Below, piece after piece: positions 45,600 through 56,261 of a stretch of DNA of 64,000 bases. The notes beneath the pieces are model-generated. The model saw only the letters and a program-made list of their open reading frames with translations. It was not told the origin of the DNA and did not search any database. The DNA is from Gnetum montanum (lineage: Eukaryota; Streptophyta; Gnetopsida; Gnetales; Gnetaceae), in NCBI GenBank assembly GCA_015680685.1, contig MNCI01001419.1, positions 32,997 through 96,996 on the forward strand, written 5' to 3'. Numbering within the stretch: the first letter of the stretch is position 1; every line of letters starts with the position of its first letter. Made by a program: the position numbers and the translations under genes.

Positions 45600-46850
45600 T
45601 AGCCAGCTATTGACCCACCTATTCAAAGGACATATCAGTTAACAGGACTAAAATTAGGGGAATTGAAGAAACAACTTAAGAGTTTGATGTCCAAGGGATA
45701 CATTCATCTCTCAAAATCCCCTTATGGGGCACCATTTCTATTTGTCACCAAGGAGCAGGGAACACTACACCTCTGTTATGATTACAAGTTGTTGAATAAA
45801 CATACTATCAAGAACAAGTAGCCAGTACCACTCATTTCATACTTGTTTGATCAATTGGTAGTGTCCTGTTATTTCACCTAGCTAGACCTTCGACAAGGGT
45901 ACTATCAGGTTCACATTGTAGAAGGGGATGAAGAAAAAATTGCATGTCTAACTTAATATGGATCATACGAGTGGACAGTGATGCCCTTTGGGCGTTCAAA
46001 TGCGCTAGCTACATTTTTTACATTGATAAATGAGATATTTCAATCATTCCTATATAAATTTATGGTTTTCTATCTCGATGATATCTTAATCTATAGCCAA
46101 ACCATGGAGGAACATGCCATCCACTTGCAGTTAGTCCTTGAGAAGCTATAGGAAAATAACCTGTACATTAAGAAAGAGAAATGTGAATTCTCATATTCAA
46201 ATCTAAAATTTCTAAGATATCTCATAGGGCATAGGCAGGTAAAGACAAATTCCAAAAGGTTGAAGGTTGTGTGCCAATGGCCCACTCCTACCAATGTTCA
46301 TAAGGTTAGATAGTTTATGGGGTTGGCCAAATTCTATTATAAATTCATCAAAAATTTCTTAGGTATTGATGCTCTTCTCACCAATTTGCAAAAGAAATAA
46401 GTCCCATGGCAATGGGATTTAAACTATCAGCAAGCCTTCAATAGAATCAAAGAAGCTTTAACCTCCTATTTTGTGCTGTTATTGCCAAATTTTTCTAAAT
46501 CTTTTGAGGTTCATATTGATGCTAGTGAGGATGCAATTAATGGTGTGTTGCTACAAAAAGGTCATCCTGTTGCTTATGAGTCTTAGAAGCTAACTCATGT
46601 AGAGCAAAGATGGTCAGTCCATGAGAAAGAAACTTTTGTTATTGTCCATTACTTGAGAGCATGGAGACACTACTTGCTGGGAAGTCATGTCCTTGTAAAA
46701 ACTAATAATCTAACCCCTAGTTATCTACTAAATCAAATGAAGCTAAGGCCTGATGGTTAGCTATGCCTTCTAAATTTGATCTATAATTAACCTACCATCC
46801 TAGGAAGGCGAACATGATGGTGGATGCGTTGAGTTGTTGTCCTCAGCCTA
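45600..46850 (+). pseudogene. Chromovirus RT and RNase H
   Basis: RT blocks: [17 protein letters not shown], then MPFGRSNALATF, then YLDDILIYS (46071-46097, with an intact DD), then KFLRYLIGH. RNase H: FEVHIDASEDAINGVLLQKG near 46505-46565, then HEKETFVIVHYLRAWRHYLL. Frequent TAG and TAA codons. Confidence 0.8.
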
Positions 46851-48330
46851 CCTCCTAGCTCTTTTCTATCATAGGGCCACAAACTTCACATGTTTAGTGT
46901 GACGAAGTGTTGTTGGCTCGAATTCAAGATGGCTTAAAAAAGGCTCCTCATGTCATTGATTTAATGAAGTTTATAGAAACTAGGTGAGCTTCACAATTCA
47001 AAATGAGGGATGGACTACTTTGATTCCGTGACAATCGTTGAACTAGGATGGCCTTCATAAGAAGATAATTTGAGAGTGCCATAACACACAGTGGGTTAGG
47101 CACCCTGGATAGCAAAGAACCTTGGCACTCATTGAGAGAACCTTCTTCTAGACAAAGATGTATTGGGATGTGATTTCTTGTGTTCAGAAGTATCTGATGC
47201 ACAAATAGGACAAAGGTTCTATGGAGCATCGATGTGGACTTTTGCTTCCCTTAGAAATCTCTCCATTTCCATGGGCTATAGTGACTATGACTATGGATTT
47301 GATCACAAGATTACCAAATGTAGGGCTTGAACAACATCATTGTAGTGGTGGAAAAATTTTCCAAGTTTGCCATATTTATTCCTTGCTCATTTTAGTGCTT
47401 AGTTGAGGACACATCAACATATTATTTTGATAGGGTGGTTCAATATTTCAGGTTATCCATGAGCATTGTATGAGATTGTGATCCTTGATTTACAAGTTCT
47501 TTTTGGTGAGCCTTGTTTGGCATGACAGATACCACCTCAAATTATCGACATGTTTTTATTTGCAAATAGATTGTCAAACAGAATGGATGAACTGTGTACT
47601 TGAAGAGTACCTCCGACATTATGTCCACAGTGATCAAAAGAACTAACCTATTCTATTGGGGATTTCCCAACTAAGTTACAACATCTAGAAGTCATAAACT
47701 ATTGGGTTTTCTCCTACCAAACTAGTAATGAAAAGGTAGCCCATTACCCTTCATATGATCTCCCCCTCGTTACAAGGTCAACATCCCTCGATGGATAAAT
47801 TCTTGAAAGTATGATCCAAAAATGTTGAAACTACAAAATATCATTTGGAGAGGGTAGTGCAGCGAATGGAAAAGTATGCTAATCAAAAATTCTACCACCG
47901 TGAATTCAAGGTGGGAGATTGGGTTCTCTTAAAGTTGGACCCATGTTAGTTTAAACTGAAATAGGGAACTACCTACAAATTGATAAGGTAGTATGATGGA
48001 CCCTTTCGAATTATCTATAAAACTAACCCTATGATGTATAAGCTTCAGCTACCTATCAATATGAACAGAGTTCATCCTGTTTTTCATGTCAGCATGCTGA
48101 AGCCACTGCCAAATGGGTTCCCTTATCTGGAAAGAAGCCTCTTAATCCGAGAATGACCTTGTATACAATCTATATAGGGAAAGAGAGTAGATTGCATCTG
48201 AAACTTCCAAACCACTGGCCATGGTGCAAGTCTGAAAATGGAATATCTTGTCCACTGAAAACACCATCCTGACTTAGATGATAGTTGGAAACCACTAGAG
48301 CATTTGAGGTCCCAAGAAAACTTGATCTTG
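46851..48330 (+). pseudogene. Chromovirus integrase and chromodomain relic
   Basis: The integrase core is heavily decayed and frameshifted. The C-terminal part is clearer: FKVGDWVLLKLDPC near 47910, then YDGPFRII, then YKLQLPINMNRVHPVFHVSM. Then YLVHxKHHPDLDDSWKPLEH near 48240-48300 resembles the chromodomain end that targets chromoviruses to heterochromatin. Confidence 0.65.
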
Positions 48331-48994
48331 GAGTTTTGTTAGGAGCATGCAATTGACCTCTTGCCTTGGCTGCTCTGATGATCAATGGAGACACCTCCCA
48401 TGAAAAAAATTGAAAGAGGCATGGGATGTGGTGCTTTGTAGGATCCAAAAGTGAATTCCTATGAGAGCCTAACTTAGATAGGGGAGGAAGGTGCATGGAA
48501 CCTTTCAAAGTGCTCTAAAGGTGATGGGGCTTAAGTTTCAAATAGAAGAGGAGCTATGTTGAACTTAAGACCCCTAGACCTTTGGATAAAAATGAGTCGG
48601 GGGATACCCTAGGACTCATACACCCCTAGGTCAGTGCATTCTATCATGTCACAATGATAAACCACTTGATGTCCTTTCATAGCCTTACATTTCAAGCTAG
48701 GTGTGGAAGGATGGATAGACCAAGTCTTGAGGGGTAATGCTATTAACTTGGGTCTCAAATGCTATGATGAGTTCAAATCTTAGGAAGATGGTCAAGTTCA
48801 ACCAAAATGCTTTATGACCTTAGGCCCTAGAAGTTGAACCTTCCAGAACCCAAGATTCTTTTGGACATAACTCAAAATAGCATGAGCTTACTTCCTTGGA
48901 ATTGATAGAATCCTCCCTCAATTTTGGTGTTGTTGCCTTGTGGGTTACGTAGGCTATGCTTCAAGGTCATCAATCATTTTAAGTGGGGGAGGAT
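48331..48994 (+). other. Chromovirus 3' untranslated region with polypurine tract
   Basis: No coding frame. Ends in aagtgggggaggat at 48981-48994, a good polypurine tract. Confidence 0.6.
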
Positions 48995-49556
48995 TGTGAG
49001 AGAGGTATCATGGTTGGTGGTGGCCTGCTACCTTCCCCATGGTTCGAGGGCCATGAAGGCATAAGGAGTCTTCCACTCCTTGTGTCTTCAGAACCATACT
49101 ACCATGGTAGTTCCATGCATTAGTAAGAGGAGGCTATGACCTACGTCATTACCCCACTTAGTAGGATCTTGCCTCGGAGGGTTGCGTAGTTCAACTCTAC
49201 GTTGTGGTATTCAATCAGGTGTGCCATGGGACGTGCTATGAGATGTTGTGTGCACTCATAAGAGCATGACACTAACTACCAGCACAAAATGATGAATCTA
49301 GAGGGTTCAGCTGGTAGTCCCCATGGCGTCCATGTGAGTGGAGGAAGGGAGCATTATCTAGCTTGTTAGTATATCTTGAATATTGTATTTGAAACACCAC
49401 TTAGGAGACTTGCTAACACTAACACATTGTTTGTTGGCATGTGTTTTAGGATTTTTGATTACTGAGGCATATTCCTCTTGTGTTTTGTCCTAATTTAGAA
49501 TCTGCTTGGAAAACTCCTGGGGTGCCGAACAATGTTCTTAGGGACAACGTTGTTAC
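48995..49556 (+). repeat. 3' LTR of the chromovirus
   Basis: Starts TGTGAGAGAGG (or TGAGAG two bases later) and ends ggacaacgttgttaca. Aligns with 42852-43332, plus about 55 bases (49282-49336) that the 5' LTR lacks. Confidence 0.8.
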
Positions 49557-49979
49557 AAAAATTCTAAACTTTCAAAAGTAAATAATTCAAAGGATTAACA
49601 AATATAAGTAATAAAAATTTATTACTCTGAGGTTCAACGTTCATCAATCAAGTTGGATCTCAATAAGGTCTATGCACATTCTACTAAATAATTAACAAAT
49701 TTAAATATTTAAAATATTTAAACATTAAAACAAAAAATGTAAAGGCCCTTGGCCTGCCGCTAGGCGTGGTTTGTTTTCCTCGATTATCTGGGCAATGCCT
49801 GTCATATGGTCTTTGATAACGTCTTCGATCCGAAGTAGATTCTGGATTTGCAACTACAGGGGGAGGGACGAACCAGACAAAACATGACAATAAAGACAAC
49901 AAAAATGTTTGGAGAAAAAACTCAATAAAAGAAAACATGACAAAAAGAAAAAGTAGTCTAGCAACAAAGAAATAATAAG
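49557..49979. other. Flank between chromovirus and solo LTR
   Basis: AT-rich, with a GC-richer patch at 49740-49870. No gene recognised. The last five bases, ATAAG, are the left TSD of the solo LTR. Confidence 0.4.
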
Positions 49980-50612
49980 TGATGAGATGCGACTTGCACT
50001 GGGCCGCGATATCACGGCCGCCGCAATATCGCGTCCCGCCGCCATATCTATAAATAAGAGGTGGCACTCCCTTCATTTCCCAATCCTAGCTAGTGTAGTG
50101 AAGCTCTGGCAGATTGATCACTCCAGAGTTAGAATTTTTCCCCATGTGCCCGCAGTAGGAGTCCTAGAGTGAACGGCTCTTTATTCGAGCAGCTTGTAAC
50201 CTGAACCCAAGTTGTGTACGNNNNNNNNNNNNNNNNNNNNNNNNNNNNNNNNNNNNNNNNNNNNNNNNNNNNNNNNNNNNNNNNNNNNNNNNNNNNNNNN
50301 NNNNNNNNNNNNNNNNNNNNNNNNNNNNNNNNNNNNNNNNNNNNNNNNNNNNNNNNNNNNNNNNNNNNNNNNNNNNNNNNNNNNNNNNNNNNNNNNNNNN
50401 NNNNNNNNNNNNNNNNNNNNNNNNNNNNNNNNNNNNNNNNNNNNNNNNNNNNNNNNNNNNNNNNNNNNNNNNNNNNNNNNNGGAAGACAACGAACGATTA
50501 ACCCCAAGTGTTTCTTGTGGCGTTAAGGCATTTAGTCTGCGGAGTTCGACCGGATCGCGCGTGTACGCTCGTATTCGTATGGTGGAGTGTAGGGGTACTT
50601 CGCCACTCATCA
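49980..50612 (+). repeat. Solo LTR of the Athila-like family, with TSD ATAAG
   Basis: Starts TGATGAGATG and ends CCACTCATCA, matching the family's LTR edges. ATAAG occurs at 49975-49979 and 50613-50617. There is no internal region on either side. A TATA box (tataaata) is at 50049-50056, preceded by gatatcacggccgccgcaat, the CpG-rich version of the ATATC/GATAT hairpin seen decayed in the other LTRs. An N gap hides the middle. Confidence 0.8.
50221..50481. other. Assembly gap (261 N) inside the solo LTR
   Basis: A run of N; the true LTR length is uncertain. The gap lies where related LTRs have their short direct repeats. Confidence 0.99.
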
Positions 50613-52249
50613 ATAAGAAAGTGAAGAAAACGAAAGAAAAGAAAAAAAGGAAAAAAGATAGTGAAGAAGACGGTGGTGATCAAGTTGTGGTTCAAGGTTA
50701 TGCAAGCTATTAAGTTTTTAATAGTAGCTTTTGTTATTCATTAATGGTAAGTTCAAGATCATGTAAGAAATTTAGTTTTTTATATGAGTTGTGTGTATGT
50801 GCACTTTGTTTTTCTTCCTTTTTCCTTTTTTTGCCTTTTAATGTTTCATCAAGAGGATGTGCAAGAAATTTTGTAAGGTGAGAGGATACTATTTAGGGTG
50901 GGGGGAAGTATTATAACATCAAAAGAATTGTAATAGTGGTACATCCAAAGATATATAGTTTAATTAGAACTTAATAACTCAACATTATGCATCAAAATTC
51001 AACCCATGACTTGAAGCTTTCAAATCAATAGTCTTACCACTATCAAAATTCACTTCATCTTGCTAGTATAATAATTGATGTAGGTGGTGTTCATGTAACT
51101 TTATAAACCTACCAAATAATATAATCAATGATGTTGCAGGTAGTATTTTATTTGTGGAAATTGCTCATCTTGGAATAGGTAATGCCCTATTTTGTGTTAT
51201 TTTTAATTTATAACTATCCTTGATTAATAGGTAAAAGTTACCATATAAGATGGCTAAGATAATGAAGAAGGCATCAAGTGACATCAAGCTACATTAAGTA
51301 TGAGATTAAGTGAGAGAGGATCAAGGCATTATTAAGCCATTGAATGTGTTCTCTTCTCTTATAATAATTAGTTAGAGTTAAGGCTTGCTAGGAACTAAAG
51401 CCATTGTTGGGGTTTTCATATGCTTTCCCTAGGATAATCTCATATATTCTTACTGCATCTTCTAATTTCATAATTGAATCTTTATTTCTATTATTTTTGT
51501 ATTATTATAATTTTTGCTTTACTGATGAATAATTTAACAAGCGAATCCCTGGGTATAACTAGTATAGCAATAAATAGAGAAACAGAAGGGGCATGGTAAA
51601 TCTAAAATCTACCATATACTATTATGAATTGGTACACATTCATTATTTGTTTAGGTGAACCATTTTTCATTTTCTAATCATAAGGTACATGTTAATGCTA
51701 GAAGTGCTAGGAAAGTTTTGTGTTGTTTCCCTATAAATTCATTTAGTTGAGACTTGATAGACATAGGAAATGATCTTATTCATCTCTAGTACAATTTATG
51801 AATAAGTAGTTTATCTAGCATTATTGCACAACTAAGATTGTGAATATTTCTATTGTTACTAGCTCAAGGATCTAGCTTATGTATCCTAGTGAAAATTACT
51901 TTAGCTTCCAATAGCAACAAAGTAGCTTCTAATGAAAGTATTACATATAGAACTTTAGATTTTACCTTGGATTCATCCCACAAAAACTACTTTTCAAGTC
52001 TTTAATTTTCTTTTATATTTCTTAATCAAGATATAGGTCTCACACCACATATTTGTAAAGTACTGTAGTTTGTATAATTATTTTAAAAATATATTTTTGA
52101 GTTGTCTAAGTCCAAATATTGTGATTACTACATTTGTTCTTTATTGTATGTAAAGCCTCCTCGCCATTTGGATCTCACTCTTATAGATAATGTTTTCATT
52201 TATAATTTTGAGAGCATTCTACCACCAAATGTCTGTATATATTAACAAT
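50613..52249. other. Old retroelement remnants, not classified
   Basis: agggtggggggaag at 50892-50905 looks like a polypurine tract, and the AT-rich 600 bases after it could be a decayed LTR. The solo LTR would then sit inside this older element's 3' part. No domain recognised. Confidence 0.3.
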
Positions 52250-52560
52250 CTCAAGTATTTTATTATTTACCTAAAAGGTGTAATTTTTCTTATTAGTTCC
52301 CCAAGTTAGCATTTTTATTTTATAAACATTCATTTTTATTTTTGTATATTCACAAAATTTTTCTAGTTGATGTAACAATGCTTTTATATGTGTTTTTAAA
52401 TTTGCAATTAGTTCTCCATCATCTATAAAGATTAAAAGTCATATGCATAAGCAATCTACTTTAATAGCATAATTTGTAAGTACCGTTTTAGTTCATCAAT
52501 AAAAGTGCCAAACAATATTGGTGAACGAGGACAACTTTACCTTACTCCTGTATTTTTAAT
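52250..52560 (-). pseudogene. Decayed non-LTR reverse transcriptase fragment
   Basis: The minus strand read from about 52550 gives a broken frame containing CPRSPILFGTFIDELKRYL, matching the RT block with consensus QGCPLSPTLFGxFIDEL. About 35 codons on is a relic of the DD block. The QGCPLSP form differs from the RQGDPLSP of the L1-type LINE, so this is another non-LTR lineage, RTE-like at a guess. Confidence 0.5.
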
Positions 52561-52788
52561 CACTAACTTATCATTGGAACACTAATTCTACTTGTAAACA
52601 CTACTAATTTTCAAACTTTTTAAATATAATATTCAACAATAATAATATAATACCAGAATTAAATACATGTGCCTGCTATGATGCATGGCTTTTTTCTTTA
52701 AAAAAAAAATCAAAACAAAACAATTACAGAAATAACAAATTTTGAAGAACCAGGTAAAGTGAGGGAGATTGATGGAGGAAATTCAAGA

Positions 52789-53358
52789 TTAGTAGGGGCG
52801 AGAACCAATGTAGTTGCCAGGGGGAGAGTAGTTGCAGGTGGCGATGGTGTCTCCTGAGTTACAGCGGATGAGGGCGCAGCCAACGTGGGTGGATGTGCGC
52901 CACACGATCTGAGTATAGTGACTGCAGTCAGAGCCAGAGCAAGAGTTGTTATCATGATTGTAGTATTTACCCTCTGCAACCCACGCTGCCACTGCCTGTG
53001 CAGGCGTCCAGTGAGAGCCGGAGCCCCAGAATATGTTCTCGCCGTAAGGCCCATCAGAGTGCTTCAACTCGCAGTCAGCTCGCCGTTGATTTGCGTACCA
53101 GCCTGCGTATCGGCGAAGACCCTCATCCCACTGTAACGGTGGGACTCCTACCTTGGACCTTGCTTGGTTCTGATCTTCTAAGAACTGCTTCCTCATCTGC
53201 AATGCCCTCTCATTCTTGCTCGTCTTCATTATAGATGATGCTCTTCGTCGCTTTTCAATGCTACTTGCTTTCACCGTCGTCATGGTCACTGCTATCAGCA
53301 TCACCATCATTGCAACTGCCTTCCTTGCCATATTGATACTATGCTTTATAAGATTCAA
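52789..53358 (-). CDS. Pathogenesis-related protein 1 (PR-1), CAP domain, secreted
   Basis: Single exon, 189 codons. Residues 1 to about 33 include a hydrophobic signal segment (VAMMVMLIAVTMTTVKASS). The start could instead be Met-10 (MARKAV), which gives a shorter, more typical signal. A basic linker follows, then the CAP domain from about residue 60: FLEDQNQARSKVGVPPLQW, YANQRRADCELKHSDGPYG, ENIFWGSG, then the signature HYTQIVWRTSTHVGCALI and CNYSPPGNYIGSRPY at the end. Cys residues fit the PR-1 disulfide pattern, and the CAP-cavity His and Glu are present (KHSDGPYGENIF, HYTQIVW). PR-1 proteins are secreted to the apoplast, bind sterols in some cases, and are induced by pathogen or salicylate signals. 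A TATA box lies about 140 bases upstream. No stop or frameshift: the best candidate for a functional host gene here. Confidence 0.92.
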   Translation of the reverse strand: MNLIKHSINMARKAVAMMVMLIAVTMTTVKASSIEKRRRASSIMKTSKNERALQMRKQFLEDQNQARSKVGVPPLQWDEGLRRYAGWYANQRRADCELKHSDGPYGENIFWGSGSHWTPAQAVAAWVAEGKYYNHDNNSCSGSDCSHYTQIVWRTSTHVGCALIRCNSGDTIATCNYSPPGNYIGSRPY

Positions 53359-53497
53359 GATTCAGAATCGCAGCAACGTGGAATTCTAAAAATCGTGATG
53401 AACAAACTTTGAACTGCACGTATAATTTAGCACTCCCGATTAGGAACTGTGAGAAAGCTTCTCTTGGTACTATGGCATGGGAAGGAAGTGCCAGTTT

Positions 53498-53506
53498 CAT
53501 TTATAG
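53498..53506 (-). promoter_or_regulatory. TATA box of PR-1
   Basis: Minus-strand CTATAAATG, about 140 bases before the start codon. It is preserved in the duplicated copy at 54470-54478. Confidence 0.5.
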
Positions 53507-53790
53507 GAAATGATGTGCGATTTTGCATTACTCTTCAGCGAATATTGCTTGAGCTTAACAGCTAAGGAAACGTTGCTTGATTGTTTCCTTTTTGAATGTT
53601 GTTTTCTTGAAAACGGATCACACAATCAAAATCCAAATAGCCTCAGTGTTCAAGTAAATATGAAGCAACCACGTAACTAGTGAACTGCAAAATACTTTAA
53701 AAAAAAAAGAAAAAAAAAGGCTTGGATAACTTGCTCCTACAGCAATACAGGCGTTGGAGGTACACGCCGACGGAGAAAAATATCTCCCAG

Positions 53791-53890
53791 AAGGAGGCTT
53801 TAAATTATCCATGAGCAGGAGGCTTTAAATTATCCATCACCCAGGAGGAGGCTTTAAATTATCCATGATCAGGCGGCTTTAAATTATCCA
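53791..53890. repeat. Four-copy short tandem repeat at the duplication border
   Basis: The unit aggaggctttaaattatcca, with variable spacers such as tgagc, tcacccagg and tgatc, is repeated four times. One and a half copies are also at 55490-55524, at the far end of the second duplicate. The array marks the junction of the tandem duplication. Confidence 0.85.
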
Positions 53891-54330
53891 CAAGTAATCG
53901 TACACGTACATGTAGCAACTTTATCATGATTGTAGTATTTACCCCCTGCAACCCACGCTGCCACTGCCTGTGCAGGCGTCCAGTGAGAGCCGGAGCCCCA
54001 GAATATGTTCTCGCCGTAAGGCCCATCAGAGTGCTTCAACTCGCAGTCAGCTCGCCGTTGATTTGCGTACCAGCCTGCGTATCGGCGAAGACCCTCATCC
54101 CACTGTAACGGTGGGACTCCTACCTTGGACCTTGCTTGGTTCTGATCTTCTAAGAACTGCTTCCTCATCTGCAACGCCCTCTCATTCTTGCTCGTCTTCA
54201 TTATAGATGATGCTCTTCGTCGCTTTTCAATGCTACTTGCTTTCACCGTCGTCATGGTCACTGCTATCAGCATCACCATCATTGCAACGGCCTTCCTTGC
54301 CATATTGATACTATGCTTTATAAGATTCAA
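53884..54330 (-). pseudogene. Truncated PR-1 copy
   Basis: Identical or nearly identical to the full PR-1 from the start codon through AVAAWVA.GKYYNHD (about 135 codons). After about 53925 the similarity ends and the frame runs 13 more codons of unrelated sequence to a stop. The lost C-terminus includes the HYTQIVW signature and the last cysteines, so a stable CAP fold is not expected. The promoter region, including the TATA box, is duplicated as well, so it could be transcribed. Confidence 0.85.
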
Positions 54331-54633
54331 GATTCAGAATCGCAGCAACGTGGAATTCTAAAAGTCGTGATGAACAAACTTTGAATTGCACGTATAATTT
54401 AGCACTGCCGATTCGGAACTGTGAGAAAGCCTCTCTTGGTACTATGGCATGGGAAGTAAGTGCCAGTTTCATTTATAGGAAATGATGTGCGATTCTGCAT
54501 TACTATTCGGCGAATATTGCTGGACCTGAACAGGTAAGGAAACGTCGCTTGATTGTTTGCTTTTTGAATGTTGTTTTCTTGAAAACGGATCACACAAGCA
54601 AAATCCAAATAGCCTCAGTGTTCAAGTAAATAT
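54331..54633 (-). promoter_or_regulatory. Duplicated PR-1 upstream region, ending at a LINE insertion
   Basis: Matches 53359-53661 with a few percent differences, including the TATA box at 54470-54478. The match is then interrupted by the LINE and resumes after it at 55329. Confidence 0.7.
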
Positions 54634-55328
54634 TCCATTCAGCAGCGGACGCAAACGTGGCGGGGACACGGGGGGCCACCTCACACGGCGGAAACCCCCG
54701 CCATGACGGAGCCCCGGCGTGGGCGAGCCCTGGACAGTTTCACACGAATGAGAGGCAGAAACGGAATGCTGGCGTCTCTGCATCTCTGGGGAATCATACC
54801 CCGATCATTCTTATGCAGGCTTGGGTGGCAAACGCCCCCAGTTCACGCAGGACCGGCATCGCCCAGATCATTGACGAATATAGACGTCGCAGGGCGGATG
54901 TATCAGAGCCGCCCAAGATGGCCAACTAGTAATGACCGGCCGCGTCTCTCGGCTGCCTGCCGTCGTTGCAGGTTGTCTGGGCGCCCTGGGTGGTGTCTTT
55001 CTTACGGGAATTTTTGCAGGTTGTCTGGGCGCCCTGGGTAGTGTTTTTCTTGACGGGAAAATTTGCAGGTGGTCTGGGCGTCCTGGGTGGTGTCTTTCTT
55101 GACGGGAAATCTGCAGGTTGTCTGGGCGCCCTGGGTGGTGTCTCTCCTGACGGGAAATTTGGTCTTGGGGGTGGGTGGTCTTTTTGGCTGCCAAGTGTTC
55201 TTGGTGGCCCCTTCCCTGTCCCGTGGGGCCAGCGGCCCTGGCCCGCACTGTACCTGTGTATAGTTTCTTTTTCTTTTTGATAATTAATTTAGCCTGACCT
55301 TTTTCAAAACAAAAAAAAAAAACAAAAA
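54634..55328 (+). mobile_element. 5'-truncated LINE (same family as the large one)
   Basis: Flanked by aagtaaatat at 54624-54633 and 55329-55338; ends in an A-rich tail. Its sequence around 54850-54900 and 55215-55305 matches the 3' end of the LINE at 26790-27117. It holds only the 3' non-coding part and the tail of ORF2. Much CpG is retained, so it is young. Confidence 0.85.
54967..55160 (+). repeat. Tandem repeat in the LINE 3' UTR
   Basis: Four copies of a 45-50 base unit containing caggttgtctgggcgccctg, then ggtggtgtctttct (starting near 54969, 55017, 55066 and 55114). The larger LINE lacks this array. Confidence 0.85.
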
Positions 55329-55338
55329 AAGTAAATAT

Positions 55339-55524
55339 GAAGCAAGCACGTAACTAGTGAACTGCAAAATACTTTTAAAAAAAGAAAAGAAAAAGGCTCC
55401 CGAGCGTAATAGTTGCCACTGGATAACTTGCTCCTACAGCAATACAGGCGTTGGAGGTATACGCGGACAGAGAAAAATATCTCCCAGAAAGAGGCTTTAA
55501 ATTATCCATGATCAGGAGGCTTTA
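55339..55524. other. Distal end of the PR-1 duplication
   Basis: Matches 53659-53845 (gaagcaagcacgtaactagt, then cttgctcctacagcaataca and the short repeat). Similarity stops at about 55524. Confidence 0.8.
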
Positions 55525-56241
55525 ACAAGATCTAGTGCATGGAAACTGGTCCCTTATCAGAAGCTAGAAACTATAACTTTATTACAGTTTTCTGCTTGCA
55601 TTTTCTGAATCATTAAGTATATTAGATAGTCACTTGTGTTAATTTGGAATGATTTTTACTATGATACTTACTGAAAAATAAGAAGCATATACAATGTCAT
55701 TTTAAGTGTGTTAAGAATAAAAGAATTTTATGATACGTTTATGAAATCTAATTTGAAGCTTTATTACATATGGAGTGTTAAGTCTTTCTCTGGTTTTATC
55801 AATTTAAGTTATGGTAGTTAATGTGAAGAAGAAAACTCTTCCTCTATTTTTTTTATCAATTTAAGTTCTTTCATAACTCCCAACTTTGTAATCTCTTGTC
55901 AAGATATGATTAGCAGTTTCTAAAATTATCTAAAGATTGCAATAGAAACAAGATTGTTGTTTTCTCCTATAAATTAAGGGTGGGAAGATGTGTTAAACAC
56001 CACCAAAACAATAGCAACAAAATGTGAAATGGAGGGCTTAAGTGTATTGTAACACCAAAAGCTTTGAGAGTTATCAAGGATGACTTGTGTCCTTGGGATA
56101 TTTTCTCCAAATAAAGGAAGAGCTTTGCATTGATTCCTATAGTCTTTTTCCCTACTTTGGGGTATTCCACATAAATTTTTGTATGTGTTTTTCTTGTTGT
56201 CTTTGTTGCTTCAATTTGCAGATTTAATTACTTTCATAACA
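55525..56241 (+). repeat. Probable copia LTR (left edge not determined)
   Basis: Ends ctttcataaca just before a PBS. A TATA-like cctataaatta is at about 55964. No clear TG start; the left limit is set only by the end of the PR-1 duplication. Confidence 0.45.
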
Positions 56242-56243
56242 AG

Positions 56244-56255
56244 TGGTATTGGAGC
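56244..56255 (+). other. Copia primer-binding site, tRNA-iMet type
   Basis: tggtattggagc equals TGGTATCAGAGC with transitions only, three bases after the LTR end. Confidence 0.65.
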
Positions 56256-56261
56256 AGGTTG

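Larger units (their letters stand above)
42768..49556 (+). mobile_element. Chromovirus (Ty3/gypsy) element, degenerate
   Basis: LTRs 42768-43332 and 48995-49556, a tRNA-iMet PBS at 43335, then gag, protease, RT, RNase H, a decayed integrase and a chromodomain-like C-terminus, all plus strand. Left flank TAAAA and right flank AAAAA could be a mutated TSD, but both are low-complexity. Stops in every domain. Confidence 0.8.

Noticed and set aside
49684-50076. 130-codon minus-strand frame with a hydrophobic stretch
   Set aside because: Crosses the solo LTR edge, F/L-rich from AT-rich DNA, no domain.
50164-50613. Frames spanning the N gap
   Set aside because: They exist only because N codons are not stops.
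52885-53234. Plus-strand frames opposite PR-1
   Set aside because: Shadows of the PR-1 coding strand; the minus frame has signal peptide and CAP motifs.
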